A stretch of DNA of 51,075 nt, taken from Provencibacterium sp. GTDB taxonomy: Bacteria > Bacillota > Clostridia > Oscillospirales > Ruminococcaceae. The stretch is taken from NCBI GenBank assembly GCA_022793895.1, contig JAAWDS010000057.1, forward strand, positions 1-51,075, read 5' to 3'. The position numbers were made by a program, and so were the translations under genes. This document shows positions 16,677-24,815 of the stretch, one piece after another. Under the pieces are notes generated by a model, which was not told where the DNA came from, did no database searches, and worked only from the letters and a program-made list of their open reading frames with translations. How positions within the stretch are numbered: the stretch's first letter is position 1; every line of letters starts with the position of its first letter.

Positions 16677-18881
16677 TCAGGAGAGGTTTCTTTTCTGCCA
16701 GGCGCTGGGGCTCACGCCATATTTCCGTTTAAACGCCTTATAAAAGGTGTTGGAGGTGGCGTAGCCGACCCGCTCTTGGATTTCGGAGATCGACCATTTG
16801 GTTTCTGAAAGAAGCCTTTCCGCCTCGGCCATTCGCTTTTGTTCGACATATTCGGAGAATTTCACAGCGGCATTTTCTTTAAAAAAGGTGGAGAGATACT
16901 TGTCGGTCATATCAAAGGCGTCGGCAACCATCCGCAGGGAAAGGCTGCTGTCGGAATAGCGCTCGTCAACAAAAGCGAGGATGCGTTTCATCAGATCGTT
17001 GGCCTCCCGCAGCCGGGTGTTCCCCACCTGGCTGGACATTTCCGAGAGCGCCGCCAGGAAAGCATCGCGAACGGTAGCCGGCTGGGTTAGGACAGCGGGT
17101 TCCGGCGCCGGTTGGGAGAGGTTCAGCTGTTTGGCGCAGCCCTCATAAATAACCCGCAGATCCTGGTAGAACCGGAGGATGGCATCCTCTTGGAACGCAC
17201 AGGCGACAAAGTTGCGTTGGTAGATTCTGTTCAACTGGCGTTGAACCAAGTTGCCGTCCCCTGCCAGGACATAGGCGGCTAAACGGTTCTGATCCTCTTG
17301 TGGGAAGTGATAGGACGCCGGCTGCTGGTCGGACGGCGTGTACCACGCCAGCCGGTTCCGGCTCCAATCGGGGATCCCGCCTAGCGCGCTGCGCGCCTCC
17401 ATGCAGGAGATATAGATTCCATCCAGGCCGCTCTGTTCGCTGCCTAGGCCGATAGAAAACAACTGGTTAAAGTCCTGAAGGTCCTCTAACAAGCGGGCTA
17501 TCCGGGCTTCCAGCACCTCCCGGCCGGAGGAAACACCGGCGACAAAGCCCACCTGGTCCATACGGAAGGGATGGATAAACCGTACATCGAAGTCCTGCGC
17601 AACAAGCCGGGTAACTTGCTGGAGGATCTCTTCTGAAGAGGGCAGAGACGGACCTCCAGGATAGGGCCGCCAGCAAAGCACGCTTACACAGAAACGGTTG
17701 GGCAGGCTATTCTGAAAATCGGGAACCGTCTGCATCTCCCCATCCTCCCAAATGCCGCCTTTATATAAGCGTTCGAGCAGTCCGGCGCGGACGACCGGCT
17801 CCCAGTCGGTCAGCCGGCTTTTGAGCTCCCGGTTGGTATCAACCAGGCGCGTTACCCCCAGCTCGGCCGCATGGCTGCCGGTGGAAAAGCCGTCGGTCGC
17901 CAGCGCCACCTGCCGGGCGATGCGGCGCAGGGGGCGTCCGTTATAAAGGATAGCGGAAATGCAGGCGGCTGCGCCCAATATGAGCAGCAGGAACAGGTAA
18001 AGCCAGATCGATTCGGCCAGGGGACGGATACTGTTCTGCATCCAGGAGTTGGGCAGGAAGAGCGAGAGGGTGAGCCCACCGGGATAGTTGGGGCTGACCG
18101 AGAGAACGGTGCCGTTTTTCACGCGGCCCTCCATACCGGCGGCAATCCACCCGCCCTCCGGCTGGCTGCCGCTGAGCAGAAGGACCTGGCCGTCGGTATC
18201 GGTGATGCAAAGCCCGCTTTCTTCGGAGAACAGCTTGCGGATATCCTCGGAAATACGGTCGGCATCGACGAGCGCCAGTGCAACCGGCTGCTGCCGGGAG
18301 CCAGGAACGCTCAGGCGCATCCAGTAGGTGATAAACCGCCTGCTGCCGATTTCATACAGCTCCATTTCCTGCGCCGGCAGATAGTGATAAGAAACCTCAT
18401 CCTTGCTGGTCTTGAGGATCTCGGAGATCAACGCTTCAACCGGCTGCTGCTGGAAGGTGAGCATTCCGGCGCGGTAGTGCAGCGATAAATCAGGGATAAT
18501 CTGGCGGGTGGTCAGGGTATAGAAGCCTTGCTCCGGGAAAAAGAGGGCGGCTTCGGAAACCATTTCGCCCAATACGCCGCAGCGTTGCAGCCGCTGTTTT
18601 GCCTGCAACGTTCTTGTAACGCTGGCTCCCTGCGTACAGAAGGAGATGATCTCCGGCTCTTGGCAAACGACCACCATTTGGCTGCGCATCTTTCCGAGCT
18701 CGTTTCCCAGCCGTTCGCTCACCTGGGAGAGATAGGCGCGGGATTGGGTGATTTTCTCCTGCGCCAGATTGGACTGCGTGCGGTAATAGCCGCCAAGCAC
18801 CAGCAGTAGGGACAGGAACGCGGCGCTTACAGCAGCGGCGAAATATTTTAACGTGCGTGGGGAACAAAGCTGTTTCAACAT
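16677..18881 (-). CDS. Membrane-anchored AraC-family regulator (YesS/YtdP-like)
   Basis: A 734-residue one-component regulator. Residues about 11-33 and 286-308 are membrane helices that flank an extracytoplasmic sensing domain. A cytoplasmic middle part follows, and the C-terminal 100 residues are an AraC DNA-binding domain with two helix-turn-helix units (LRMVADAFDMTDKYLSTFFK and ISEIQERVGYATSNTFYKAF). Proteins of this build commonly control adjacent LplB/YtcP sugar transporters. I start at the ATG at 18881 because it places the first helix near the N-terminus and has AGGAA upstream; the frame stays open to 18980. The gene lies beside the ABC operon. Its own promoter lies in the inverted-repeat segment at 19064-19225. 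Confidence 0.9.
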   Translation of the reverse strand: MLKQLCSPRTLKYFAAAVSAAFLSLLLVLGGYYRTQSNLAQEKITQSRAYLSQVSERLGNELGKMRSQMVVVCQEPEIISFCTQGASVTRTLQAKQRLQRCGVLGEMVSEAALFFPEQGFYTLTTRQIIPDLSLHYRAGMLTFQQQPVEALISEILKTSKDEVSYHYLPAQEMELYEIGSRRFITYWMRLSVPGSRQQPVALALVDADRISEDIRKLFSEESGLCITDTDGQVLLLSGSQPEGGWIAAGMEGRVKNGTVLSVSPNYPGGLTLSLFLPNSWMQNSIRPLAESIWLYLFLLLILGAAACISAILYNGRPLRRIARQVALATDGFSTGSHAAELGVTRLVDTNRELKSRLTDWEPVVRAGLLERLYKGGIWEDGEMQTVPDFQNSLPNRFCVSVLCWRPYPGGPSLPSSEEILQQVTRLVAQDFDVRFIHPFRMDQVGFVAGVSSGREVLEARIARLLEDLQDFNQLFSIGLGSEQSGLDGIYISCMEARSALGGIPDWSRNRLAWYTPSDQQPASYHFPQEDQNRLAAYVLAGDGNLVQRQLNRIYQRNFVACAFQEDAILRFYQDLRVIYEGCAKQLNLSQPAPEPAVLTQPATVRDAFLAALSEMSSQVGNTRLREANDLMKRILAFVDERYSDSSLSLRMVADAFDMTDKYLSTFFKENAAVKFSEYVEQKRMAEAERLLSETKWSISEIQERVGYATSNTFYKAFKRKYGVSPSAWQKRNLS

Positions 18882-19063
18882 CCTTAGTTTCCTGCCTTCC
18901 AGAATCGGTAAACTCCTTATTTCAAAGGTTGATCGGCCCATAAGACAGCCCAATAACTCTTGGGCAATAGCCGCCTGCAATTATTATAAGGCTAAGGTCA
19001 CGATAATAGACGGGCGGTTAGAGAAATAAAAATCCCTAAAACAGAGATGGGGATAAAAAGCTC

Positions 19064-19225
19064 GTTGACAAAACTATGATTTTTCGCTAGTATTCTTTCA
19101 GTTTATTATTTTAGCACTTTCTATAGAAATGTAAATATAAAACCGAAAAAATACCCAAAAAGTGTTTCGTAATTCTCCGTTTTCTACCCCATATATTTGT
19201 AGAAAAAAATCATAAGTTTATCAAC
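19064..19225. repeat. 162-bp AT-rich segment bounded by 21-bp inverted repeats, candidate invertible promoter
   Basis: The left arm (19064-19084) and the right arm (19225-19205, read inward on the minus strand) match at 18 of 21 bases, both beginning GTTGA and ending ATGATTTTT. The interior of 120 bases holds a good promoter aimed at the AraC-type regulator gene. A large serine recombinase gene ends 34 bases to the right. Length, arm size and position resemble phase-variable promoter switches. No target-site duplication is evident. A small transposable element or a pair of operators is the alternative. Confidence 0.6.
19108..19135 (-). promoter_or_regulatory. Promoter inside the inverted-repeat segment, facing the regulator gene
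   Basis: On the minus strand TTTACA (19135-19130), a 16-base spacer and TAAAAT (19113-19108), with TGC directly before the -10 (extended -10). Transcripts would run left into the AraC-type gene at 18881 with a leader near 220 bases. If the segment inverted, this promoter would instead point at the 3' end of the recombinase gene. Confidence 0.65.
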
Positions 19226-19258
19226 ATAAATTGCATACGGAGAAAGCGCGACGGGGAT

Positions 19259-20902
19259 TTAGCGTTCTTCTGCGGGTGCGGAAGAGAGGCGGCGCGGCGC
19301 ATTTTCTTTGCCGTTTGGGAGGAAGGGATCCCGGATTTTTAGGTGGAGAATGATCCGCTGTCCCTCGCACACCTCGATCTCTTCGATCAGCGCAAGCAAG
19401 AGCTCGCGGGTCAGCCCCGTCAAGGTTCCGGTTTGGCGGAACCCTTCAAGAAGCGGCGGCACGGCGGGCCTATGCGCCTCTTCCTCCGCCGCCTGCAATC
19501 GCTGGGCCAGCCGATCCAGTTGTTCCAGCCGGCCGGAATATTCCTCCTTCATGCGGCGGTATTCCTCTTTGGAGAGATCGCCGTCCTTCCAATCCTCATA
19601 GAGCGTTTGTAGGTAACGGCGCAGCCGGGAGCGCTCCTGTTCCTGCCAGCCGCTTGCGGAACCGGCTGAGAAGCCGGTGGAAGGGGAGCGCCGGGATAGG
19701 GCGGACAGAATGGCCTGCGGCTGGCAGAAGCGGGCGGCCAGCATTTGAAGGGCGGCCAACACCGCCCCCTCCAGCCGGTCGGCGCGCAGGCTGTGCTTGC
19801 TGCATGCCGATTTAGACGCCTCCTTATAGGTGCGGCATTGGTAGTAGATATATCCCTTTGCCCGCTGGCGGTGCATGGCTTTGCGGCAATCGGCGCACCG
19901 GAGCAGCCCGGCGAACAGGTAAAGCTGTCCGTTCTCCGGCGCGGCGCGGGTCCGGCACGCTTGCAGCCTGGCCGCCTGCTGAAAAATTTCCTGGGAAACG
20001 ATAGGGGGATGGGCCGCTTCTACAAGGATCCATTCTTCCTTGGGAAGCCGCACCTGCTTGTGAATCTTATAGCTGACGGCGCGGCTTTTTCCCTGCGCGA
20101 TTACGCCGGTGTAAACGGGGTTTTGCAGAATAGCGCTTACCGAGCGCGGGGACCAGAGCGCCGGGGCGGCTTCCGAAGGCGGGCTTTGACCGGAAAGCTG
20201 CCGGTAGGCGGAGGGGGAGGGGATCCCTTCTTTATTGAGGGCTTGGGCAATGGCCGCTTTGCTCATGCCTGCAAGATACCGCCGGAAGATTTCCCGGACA
20301 ATTCCGGCTGCCGCCGGATCGGGAAGGAGACGGCGCCCGTCTGCGGGATCCTTGCGGTAGCCGAAGGCCGCGAAGGCGCCGATGAATTCCCCGCGCCGCC
20401 GCTTCATGTCCAGCACCCGGCGGATCTTGGCCGAGATATCGCGGCTGTAGGCATCGTTGAGCAGGTTTTTAAAGGGGACGAGCAGGCCGTCCATCTGGGA
20501 GGGGTTACGGTAGCTGTCCAGCCCATCGGACAGGGAGATGAAGCGCACCTTTAAAAAGGGGAAGATCTGTTCAAGGTAGCGGCCGGTTTCAATATAATCC
20601 CGGCCGAACCGGGAGAGATCCTTAACCGCCACGCAGTTTACCTTTCCGGTCCGGATGTCCGCCATCATCCGCTGAAAGCCGGGGCGCTCGAAGCTCGTAC
20701 CTGACCAACCGTCATCGACATAGCAGCCGGCCAAGGCGAGGTCGCCGCTCTCTTCGACAAAATCCCGCAGCAGCTGGCGCTGGTTGAGAATGCTGTCGCT
20801 CTCCTCCCGGTCGCCGTCCTCCTTGGAAAGCCGGATATAGAGCGCGGTGCGCCAGGCTGGGGCGCGGTTTATGGAGCCTGGCTCTCTGTTTTTTTCGTTC
20901 AA
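19259..20902 (-). CDS. Large serine recombinase
   Basis: A 547-residue site-specific recombinase. The N-terminal resolvase domain (about 17-165) has the catalytic serine S26 in ALYIRLSKEDGDR and the typical CYVDDGWSGTSFERPGFQRM and CVAVKDLSRFGRDYIETG motifs. A recombinase domain follows (about 185-310), then a zinc ribbon (CADCRKAM and further cysteines) and a C-terminal coiled coil. The start is TTG at 20902, which overlaps the stop of the upstream small gene as TTGA, implying translational coupling. Relatives move transposons (TnpX/TndX type) or invert DNA. Nothing else of a transposon is seen, but an inverted-repeat segment lies just downstream. Confidence 0.92.
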   Translation of the reverse strand: MNEKNREPGSINRAPAWRTALYIRLSKEDGDREESDSILNQRQLLRDFVEESGDLALAGCYVDDGWSGTSFERPGFQRMMADIRTGKVNCVAVKDLSRFGRDYIETGRYLEQIFPFLKVRFISLSDGLDSYRNPSQMDGLLVPFKNLLNDAYSRDISAKIRRVLDMKRRRGEFIGAFAAFGYRKDPADGRRLLPDPAAAGIVREIFRRYLAGMSKAAIAQALNKEGIPSPSAYRQLSGQSPPSEAAPALWSPRSVSAILQNPVYTGVIAQGKSRAVSYKIHKQVRLPKEEWILVEAAHPPIVSQEIFQQAARLQACRTRAAPENGQLYLFAGLLRCADCRKAMHRQRAKGYIYYQCRTYKEASKSACSKHSLRADRLEGAVLAALQMLAARFCQPQAILSALSRRSPSTGFSAGSASGWQEQERSRLRRYLQTLYEDWKDGDLSKEEYRRMKEEYSGRLEQLDRLAQRLQAAEEEAHRPAVPPLLEGFRQTGTLTGLTRELLLALIEEIEVCEGQRIILHLKIRDPFLPNGKENAPRRLSSAPAEER

Positions 20903-21141
20903 GGCCGTCCTCTCCTTCCCGGATCCTGTCCGTCCTGTAGCTGGAGGAACAGCCCCAGCAGCGCGTCCTCCAGCGAAGGGGAGGAGCTGCCGGAGAAATC
21001 CAGTTGAACGGTCAGCTCCCCATAGCGGAAGCGGTAGGGACTTCCCCGGTAGGCAGCCGGGGAGAGAGCGGCGAGATCGTTCGGATCGGAGGTCTCGGCG
21101 CACCGGATGCCGGTCTGTTTACCTCTTTCCTCTGGCGGCAT
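20899..21141 (-). CDS. Small recombinase-associated protein, TnpW-like
   Basis: An 80-residue protein whose C-terminal half YRFRYGELTVQLDFSGSSSP followed by SLEDALLGLFLQLQ resembles the small TnpW-type proteins encoded directly before large serine recombinases in Clostridia; their role is not known to me. The start at 21141 has a GGAAGGGGGG ribosome site upstream. Its stop codon overlaps the TTG start of the recombinase, so the two are a coupled pair. The N-terminal part is polar and unremarkable. The family link is by pattern, not by search. Confidence 0.65.
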   Translation of the reverse strand: MPPEERGKQTGIRCAETSDPNDLAALSPAAYRGSPYRFRYGELTVQLDFSGSSSPSLEDALLGLFLQLQDGQDPGRRGRP

Positions 21142-21237
21142 TGTTTTCCCCCCTTCCTGTTACTGCTATTCCTATTGTGGGGGACGGGAGCTTATGACCG
21201 GAAAACGGGACGCTTCCGCCGCCGCAGGAGGACGCGC

Positions 21238-21266
21238 TTGACATCTCTATACCGGTGGATTATACT
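21238..21266 (+). promoter_or_regulatory. Strong sigma-A promoter of the aminopeptidase-MATE operon
   Basis: Perfect TTGACA (21238-21243), a 17-base spacer and TATACT (21261-21266). On the minus strand a TATAAT (21264-21259) overlaps this -10 and could serve the recombinase pair, but its -35 is poor. Confidence 0.85.
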
Positions 21267-21302
21267 GTATCCGCCAATATCAGGAAAGGAGCCGGGCTTA
21301 CT

Positions 21303-22562
21303 ATGGATTACCGTTTTCATGAGGAGAACCGGAGGGAGCTGTACCGTTCCTTGGAGGAGAACAGCCTTTTTGTCTGCTTTGCCGGGCGTCTTTTGCCCCA
21401 GTCGGCGGACGCGGAATATCCCTTTTTTGCCAACCGGAATTTCGTCTATCTGACCGGGCTGGACGGGGCGGAGGTACACGATTTTATCCTTCTGGCCAAG
21501 AAGAATGGGGAAGCTGTGGAGGAAACGCTGTTTGTCCTGCCGCCCGACCCTATGGCGGAGCGCTGGACAGGGCGGCGCTTGAAGCCGGATGAAATTCAGG
21601 AGCGCAGCGGCGTCGCCGAAATCCTGCCGGTGGAGAGGTTTGCCGCCGTTTTCCATGCGGCCGCCTCCAGCGGACGGTATCAGACGGCGGCGCTGGATCT
21701 CTGGAAGAAGAACCGGGAGGATCCCGATACCGAGGCTTACCGTTTTGCCGCCTGCCTGCATGCGGATTATCCTTTCTTAAAGCTCCACAACTGCCACCGG
21801 CAGCTCTGTGCCCAGCGCACCCTTAAAAAGCCCTGCGAGATTGCCGCCATGAAAGAGGCCATGAAGGTGACCAAGGCGGGCATCGAGGCGATGATGCGCA
21901 TTTCCCGGCCGGGGATGTATGAATATGAATACAAGGCTGCCTTTGACGAGGCCCTAACCTCCCGCGGCGTTTTGACGCCTGCCTTCCCCTCGATCATTGC
22001 GGCGGGGGAGAACAACTTCTGCATCCATTATTACAGCTATACCGGCCAGGCCAAGGAGGACGATCTGGTGCTCAACGACGTGGGCGCAGTCTGGGACGGG
22101 ATCTGTACCGACGTGTCCCGGAGCTGGCCCTGCGGCGGGCGCTTCTCTCCCCGGCAGCGGGAGCTGTATCAGTGCGCCTACCGCACCTCCCAGCACATGT
22201 TCTCTATTCTCCGCCCCGGCATTCCGATGGCGGATGTGGACAGGCTCTGCCACCAGTATTGCGGCGGCCTCCTGCGGGAGATCGGCCTGCTGGGCGCGGA
22301 GGAGGCCCCGGAAAAATATATGTGGCACGGCGGCGCGCACCATGTGGGCTATGACGTCCACGATCAGGTAGATGGAACGCGGCCGGTCTCTCCGGGCATG
22401 GTATTCTGCGTAGACGTTGGGATCTATGTGGAGGAGTGGGGGATCGGCTTCCGGCTGGAGGATAACTGCCTGATAACCGAGGATGGCTGTGAGAATCTCT
22501 CCGCCGCCATTCCCCGCAGCATGGAAGAAATTGAGGGATTTATGGCGGAGAACCGGAGGTAG
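21303..22562 (+). CDS. Xaa-Pro aminopeptidase-like M24B metallopeptidase
   Basis: A 419-residue cytoplasmic peptidase that removes N-terminal residues preceding proline. The start at 21303 follows GGAAAGGAG; an earlier in-frame codon at 21255 lies inside the promoter and is excluded. Residues 1-170 form the creatinase-like N-terminal domain, and the catalytic pita-bread domain follows. The metal ligands look complete: D259 (NDVGA), D270 (TDVSR), H346 (HGGAHHVGYDVHD), E377 or E378 (VEEWG) and E386 (RLEDN). It heads a two-gene operon with a MATE exporter 64 bases downstream. The functional link between the two is unclear. Confidence 0.93.
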   Translation: MDYRFHEENRRELYRSLEENSLFVCFAGRLLPQSADAEYPFFANRNFVYLTGLDGAEVHDFILLAKKNGEAVEETLFVLPPDPMAERWTGRRLKPDEIQERSGVAEILPVERFAAVFHAAASSGRYQTAALDLWKKNREDPDTEAYRFAACLHADYPFLKLHNCHRQLCAQRTLKKPCEIAAMKEAMKVTKAGIEAMMRISRPGMYEYEYKAAFDEALTSRGVLTPAFPSIIAAGENNFCIHYYSYTGQAKEDDLVLNDVGAVWDGICTDVSRSWPCGGRFSPRQRELYQCAYRTSQHMFSILRPGIPMADVDRLCHQYCGGLLREIGLLGAEEAPEKYMWHGGAHHVGYDVHDQVDGTRPVSPGMVFCVDVGIYVEEWGIGFRLEDNCLITEDGCENLSAAIPRSMEEIEGFMAENRR

Positions 22563-22626
22563 CCTTCCCGCAGGACGGGAACCGGGCGGGCGTCGCGCCC
22601 CGCCCCTTGGGAAAGGAATCGATCAC

Positions 22627-23976
22627 ATGGTCAAGGACAGGCAGTTTTACCGTGCGTTGCTGGCCATTGCTATCCCCACCGCGTTGCAGGGGCTGGTTTC
22701 TTTAAGCGTCAATATGTTGGATAACATCATGGTGGGTTCCTTGGGGGATGCGGCGCTCGCCTCGGTCTCGCTGGCCAACCAGGTGACGGTTTTGCTCTCC
22801 TATTTTGTGAAGGGGGTTTCGGGCGGTGCGGCCTCGCTGGTCCCCCAATATTGGGGCAGAAAGGACATCCGCCGGGTGAAGCAGGTCTTTTCGGTCGCTT
22901 TTCAGATCTGCTTTTATCTAACGGTGCTGGTGTGCGCGGCCATTTACCTGTTTCCGCATGCGGTTATGCGGATCTTCTCCAGCGATCCGGGCGTTCTGGA
23001 GATGGGGGCGCAGTATATCCGGATTTTGTGCGTTTCCTACCTCTTCTCCTGCGTGAGCGAGCTGCTCATCATGATGCTGCGCGGCGTTGAGGTGGTACGC
23101 ATCGGGCTGGCGGTTTCCGGCATCTCGCTGGTTTCCAACCTGTTTTTCAACTATGCGCTCATCTTCGGCCGCCTGGGGTTCCCCCGTTTGGAGACGCGCG
23201 GAGCCGCGCTGGCCACCGTGCTCTCTCGGCTGATAGAGCTGCTAGCGGTCCTGTTTTATGTGTTCCGGCTGGATCAGAGGCTGCGCCTGCGGGCGCGGGA
23301 GCTCTGGTGCGCCGACCGGCAGATGGCGGGGGATTACCTGCGCTATGGGCTCCCGGTGATGTTTGGGGATGTGCAGTGGGGATTTGTCGGCTTTTTCAAA
23401 AATGCGATGATCGGGCATCTGGGGGTGCTCATGGCCGCTGCGAACAGCATTACTGAGACGGTCTTTTCGCTGTTCTATGTCTTCATTGTGGGATTAAGCA
23501 GCGGCGCGTGCGTTCAGATAGGCAAACTGGTCGGGGAGGAGGACCGTTCCAAGGTGCGCGAAGCGGCTAAAACCATTCAGGTCTTGTTCTTCGGCGCCGG
23601 GCTTATCGTCTGCGCGGCGATGTTCCTGTCCAGCTCGTGGATCCCGCGGCTCTATGGCGTTTCGGAGGAGGCGCGCGCCCTTTCCGCGCAGTTTATCGCC
23701 ATGTATGCGGTGATGAGCGTTGGCACCTGTTACCACGCGGCCTGCTTTACCGGGATCAACCGGGGCGCGGGGGACGGCCTGTTTGTCATGAAGGTGGATG
23801 TGATCTGCGGGTGGCTGGTGGTGCTGCCGGCGGTGTTCCTTTCCGGGTTTGTGTTCCATGCGCCGCTGCCGGCCGTCTATCTCTGCACACGCATTGATCA
23901 GTGCTTTAAATGGCTCATCGCCCTGTTCCGCCTGCGCGGCGATCGGTGGATCCACGATGTCACGCGCAAGGATTAG
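22627..23976 (+). CDS. MATE-family multidrug/cation efflux protein
   Basis: A 449-residue integral membrane protein with about twelve hydrophobic helices in two similar halves. The beginning ALLAIAIPTALQGLVSLSVN followed by MLDNIMVGSLGDAALASVSL is the standard MATE signature, and VSGGAASLVPQYWGRKD matches the loop that follows helix 2. Members export drugs or metabolites against sodium or proton influx; the substrate here is unknown. The start at 22627 has AAAGGA upstream, and the longer open frame to 22483 lies inside the peptidase gene. The strong palindrome at 24031 marks the end of the operon. Confidence 0.93.
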   Translation: MVKDRQFYRALLAIAIPTALQGLVSLSVNMLDNIMVGSLGDAALASVSLANQVTVLLSYFVKGVSGGAASLVPQYWGRKDIRRVKQVFSVAFQICFYLTVLVCAAIYLFPHAVMRIFSSDPGVLEMGAQYIRILCVSYLFSCVSELLIMMLRGVEVVRIGLAVSGISLVSNLFFNYALIFGRLGFPRLETRGAALATVLSRLIELLAVLFYVFRLDQRLRLRARELWCADRQMAGDYLRYGLPVMFGDVQWGFVGFFKNAMIGHLGVLMAAANSITETVFSLFYVFIVGLSSGACVQIGKLVGEEDRSKVREAAKTIQVLFFGAGLIVCAAMFLSSSWIPRLYGVSEEARALSAQFIAMYAVMSVGTCYHAACFTGINRGAGDGLFVMKVDVICGWLVVLPAVFLSGFVFHAPLPAVYLCTRIDQCFKWLIALFRLRGDRWIHDVTRKD

Positions 23977-24030
23977 CAAAAAATCCGCCGCCCGCTAAAA
24001 AATGCGCCCAATAGGCTTAACCGTGTTCAG

Positions 24031-24083
24031 TTTTAAGGGATCGCCTGCAAAATACCAAGTACTTTACAGGCGATCCCTTAAAA
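24031..24083. terminator. 17-bp perfect palindrome between convergent MATE and upp genes
   Basis: TTTTAAGGGATCGCCTG (24031-24047) is exactly complementary to 24067-24083, with a 19-base loop. It probably ends transcription from both sides, but the arm begins with T and ends with A, so neither strand has the usual U-tract outside the stem. Confidence 0.7.
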
Positions 24084-24101
24084 AGCGCCGTTACAGCGGA
24101 C

Positions 24102-24731
24102 CTATTTGGTGCCGAAAATGCGGTCGCCCGCATCGCCCAAGCCTGGGACGATGTATTTATGTTCGTTGAGCTTTTGATCGAGCGCCGCAATGTAAACCTG
24201 CACGTCGGGATGCGCCTCGGTCAGCGCGGCGAGCCCTTCGGGCGCGGCGATGATGCACATGAATTTGATCGAATGCACCCCGCGCTTTTTGATCTGCTGA
24301 ATCGCGTCGATCGCGCTGCCGCCCGTCGCCAGCATGGGATCGACGACAATCACATCCCGCTCCACAATATCGCTGGGGAGCTTGCAGTAGTATTCCACCG
24401 GCAGATGCGTTTCCGGATCGCGGTAGAGGCCGATGTGCCCCACCTTGGCGGCCGGGAGCAGCTTCAGCGCGCCATCTACCATGCCCATGCCCGCGCGCAG
24501 GATGGGGACCAGCGCCAGCTTGCGCCCGGAAATGACCTTCGTTTTGGCGACCGCAATGGGGGTTTCGATCTCCACCTCCTTGAGCGGAAGATCGCGGGTG
24601 GCCTCGAAGCACATCAGCATTGTGACCTCGGTGATAAGCTCGCGGAATTCCTTCGAGCCGGTGTTTTTATCGCGTAAGAGTGAAATCTTGTGTTGAATCA
24701 GCGGATGATCCAGGATAACGGGCTTTCCCAT
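24102..24731 (-). CDS. upp: Uracil phosphoribosyltransferase
   Basis: It salvages uracil to UMP with PRPP, in the cytoplasm. The 209-residue length is exact for the family. The PRPP loop [14 protein letters not shown], the [20 protein letters not shown] segment and the C-terminal uracil-binding [17 protein letters not shown] are all present. The ATG at 24731 follows GAAAGGAAGAGG. It is the last gene of a minus-strand cluster with fhs, tsaE, tsaB and rpiB. RpiB and Upp side by side is a common Bacillota arrangement. Confidence 0.97.
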   Translation of the reverse strand: MGKPVILDHPLIQHKISLLRDKNTGSKEFRELITEVTMLMCFEATRDLPLKEVEIETPIAVAKTKVISGRKLALVPILRAGMGMVDGALKLLPAAKVGHIGLYRDPETHLPVEYYCKLPSDIVERDVIVVDPMLATGGSAIDAIQQIKKRGVHSIKFMCIIAAPEGLAALTEAHPDVQVYIAALDQKLNEHKYIVPGLGDAGDRIFGTK

Positions 24732-24815
24732 TTTTCTACCTCTTCCTTTCTAGACATATTCGGCTTTTGAGGGCTTCTCCTTGGAGAAAGGGAGCTTGTC
24801 CGGCAGAGAACTCCT

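Larger units (their letters stand above)
18882..19258. other. AT-rich upstream region of the regulator gene
   Basis: This 377-base stretch between the regulator start and the recombinase stop codes for nothing I can support. It is clearly A/T-rich against the G+C-rich surroundings. It holds the 162-bp inverted-repeat segment described separately. A TATAAT on the minus strand (18988-18983) has no good -35. Confidence 0.7.
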
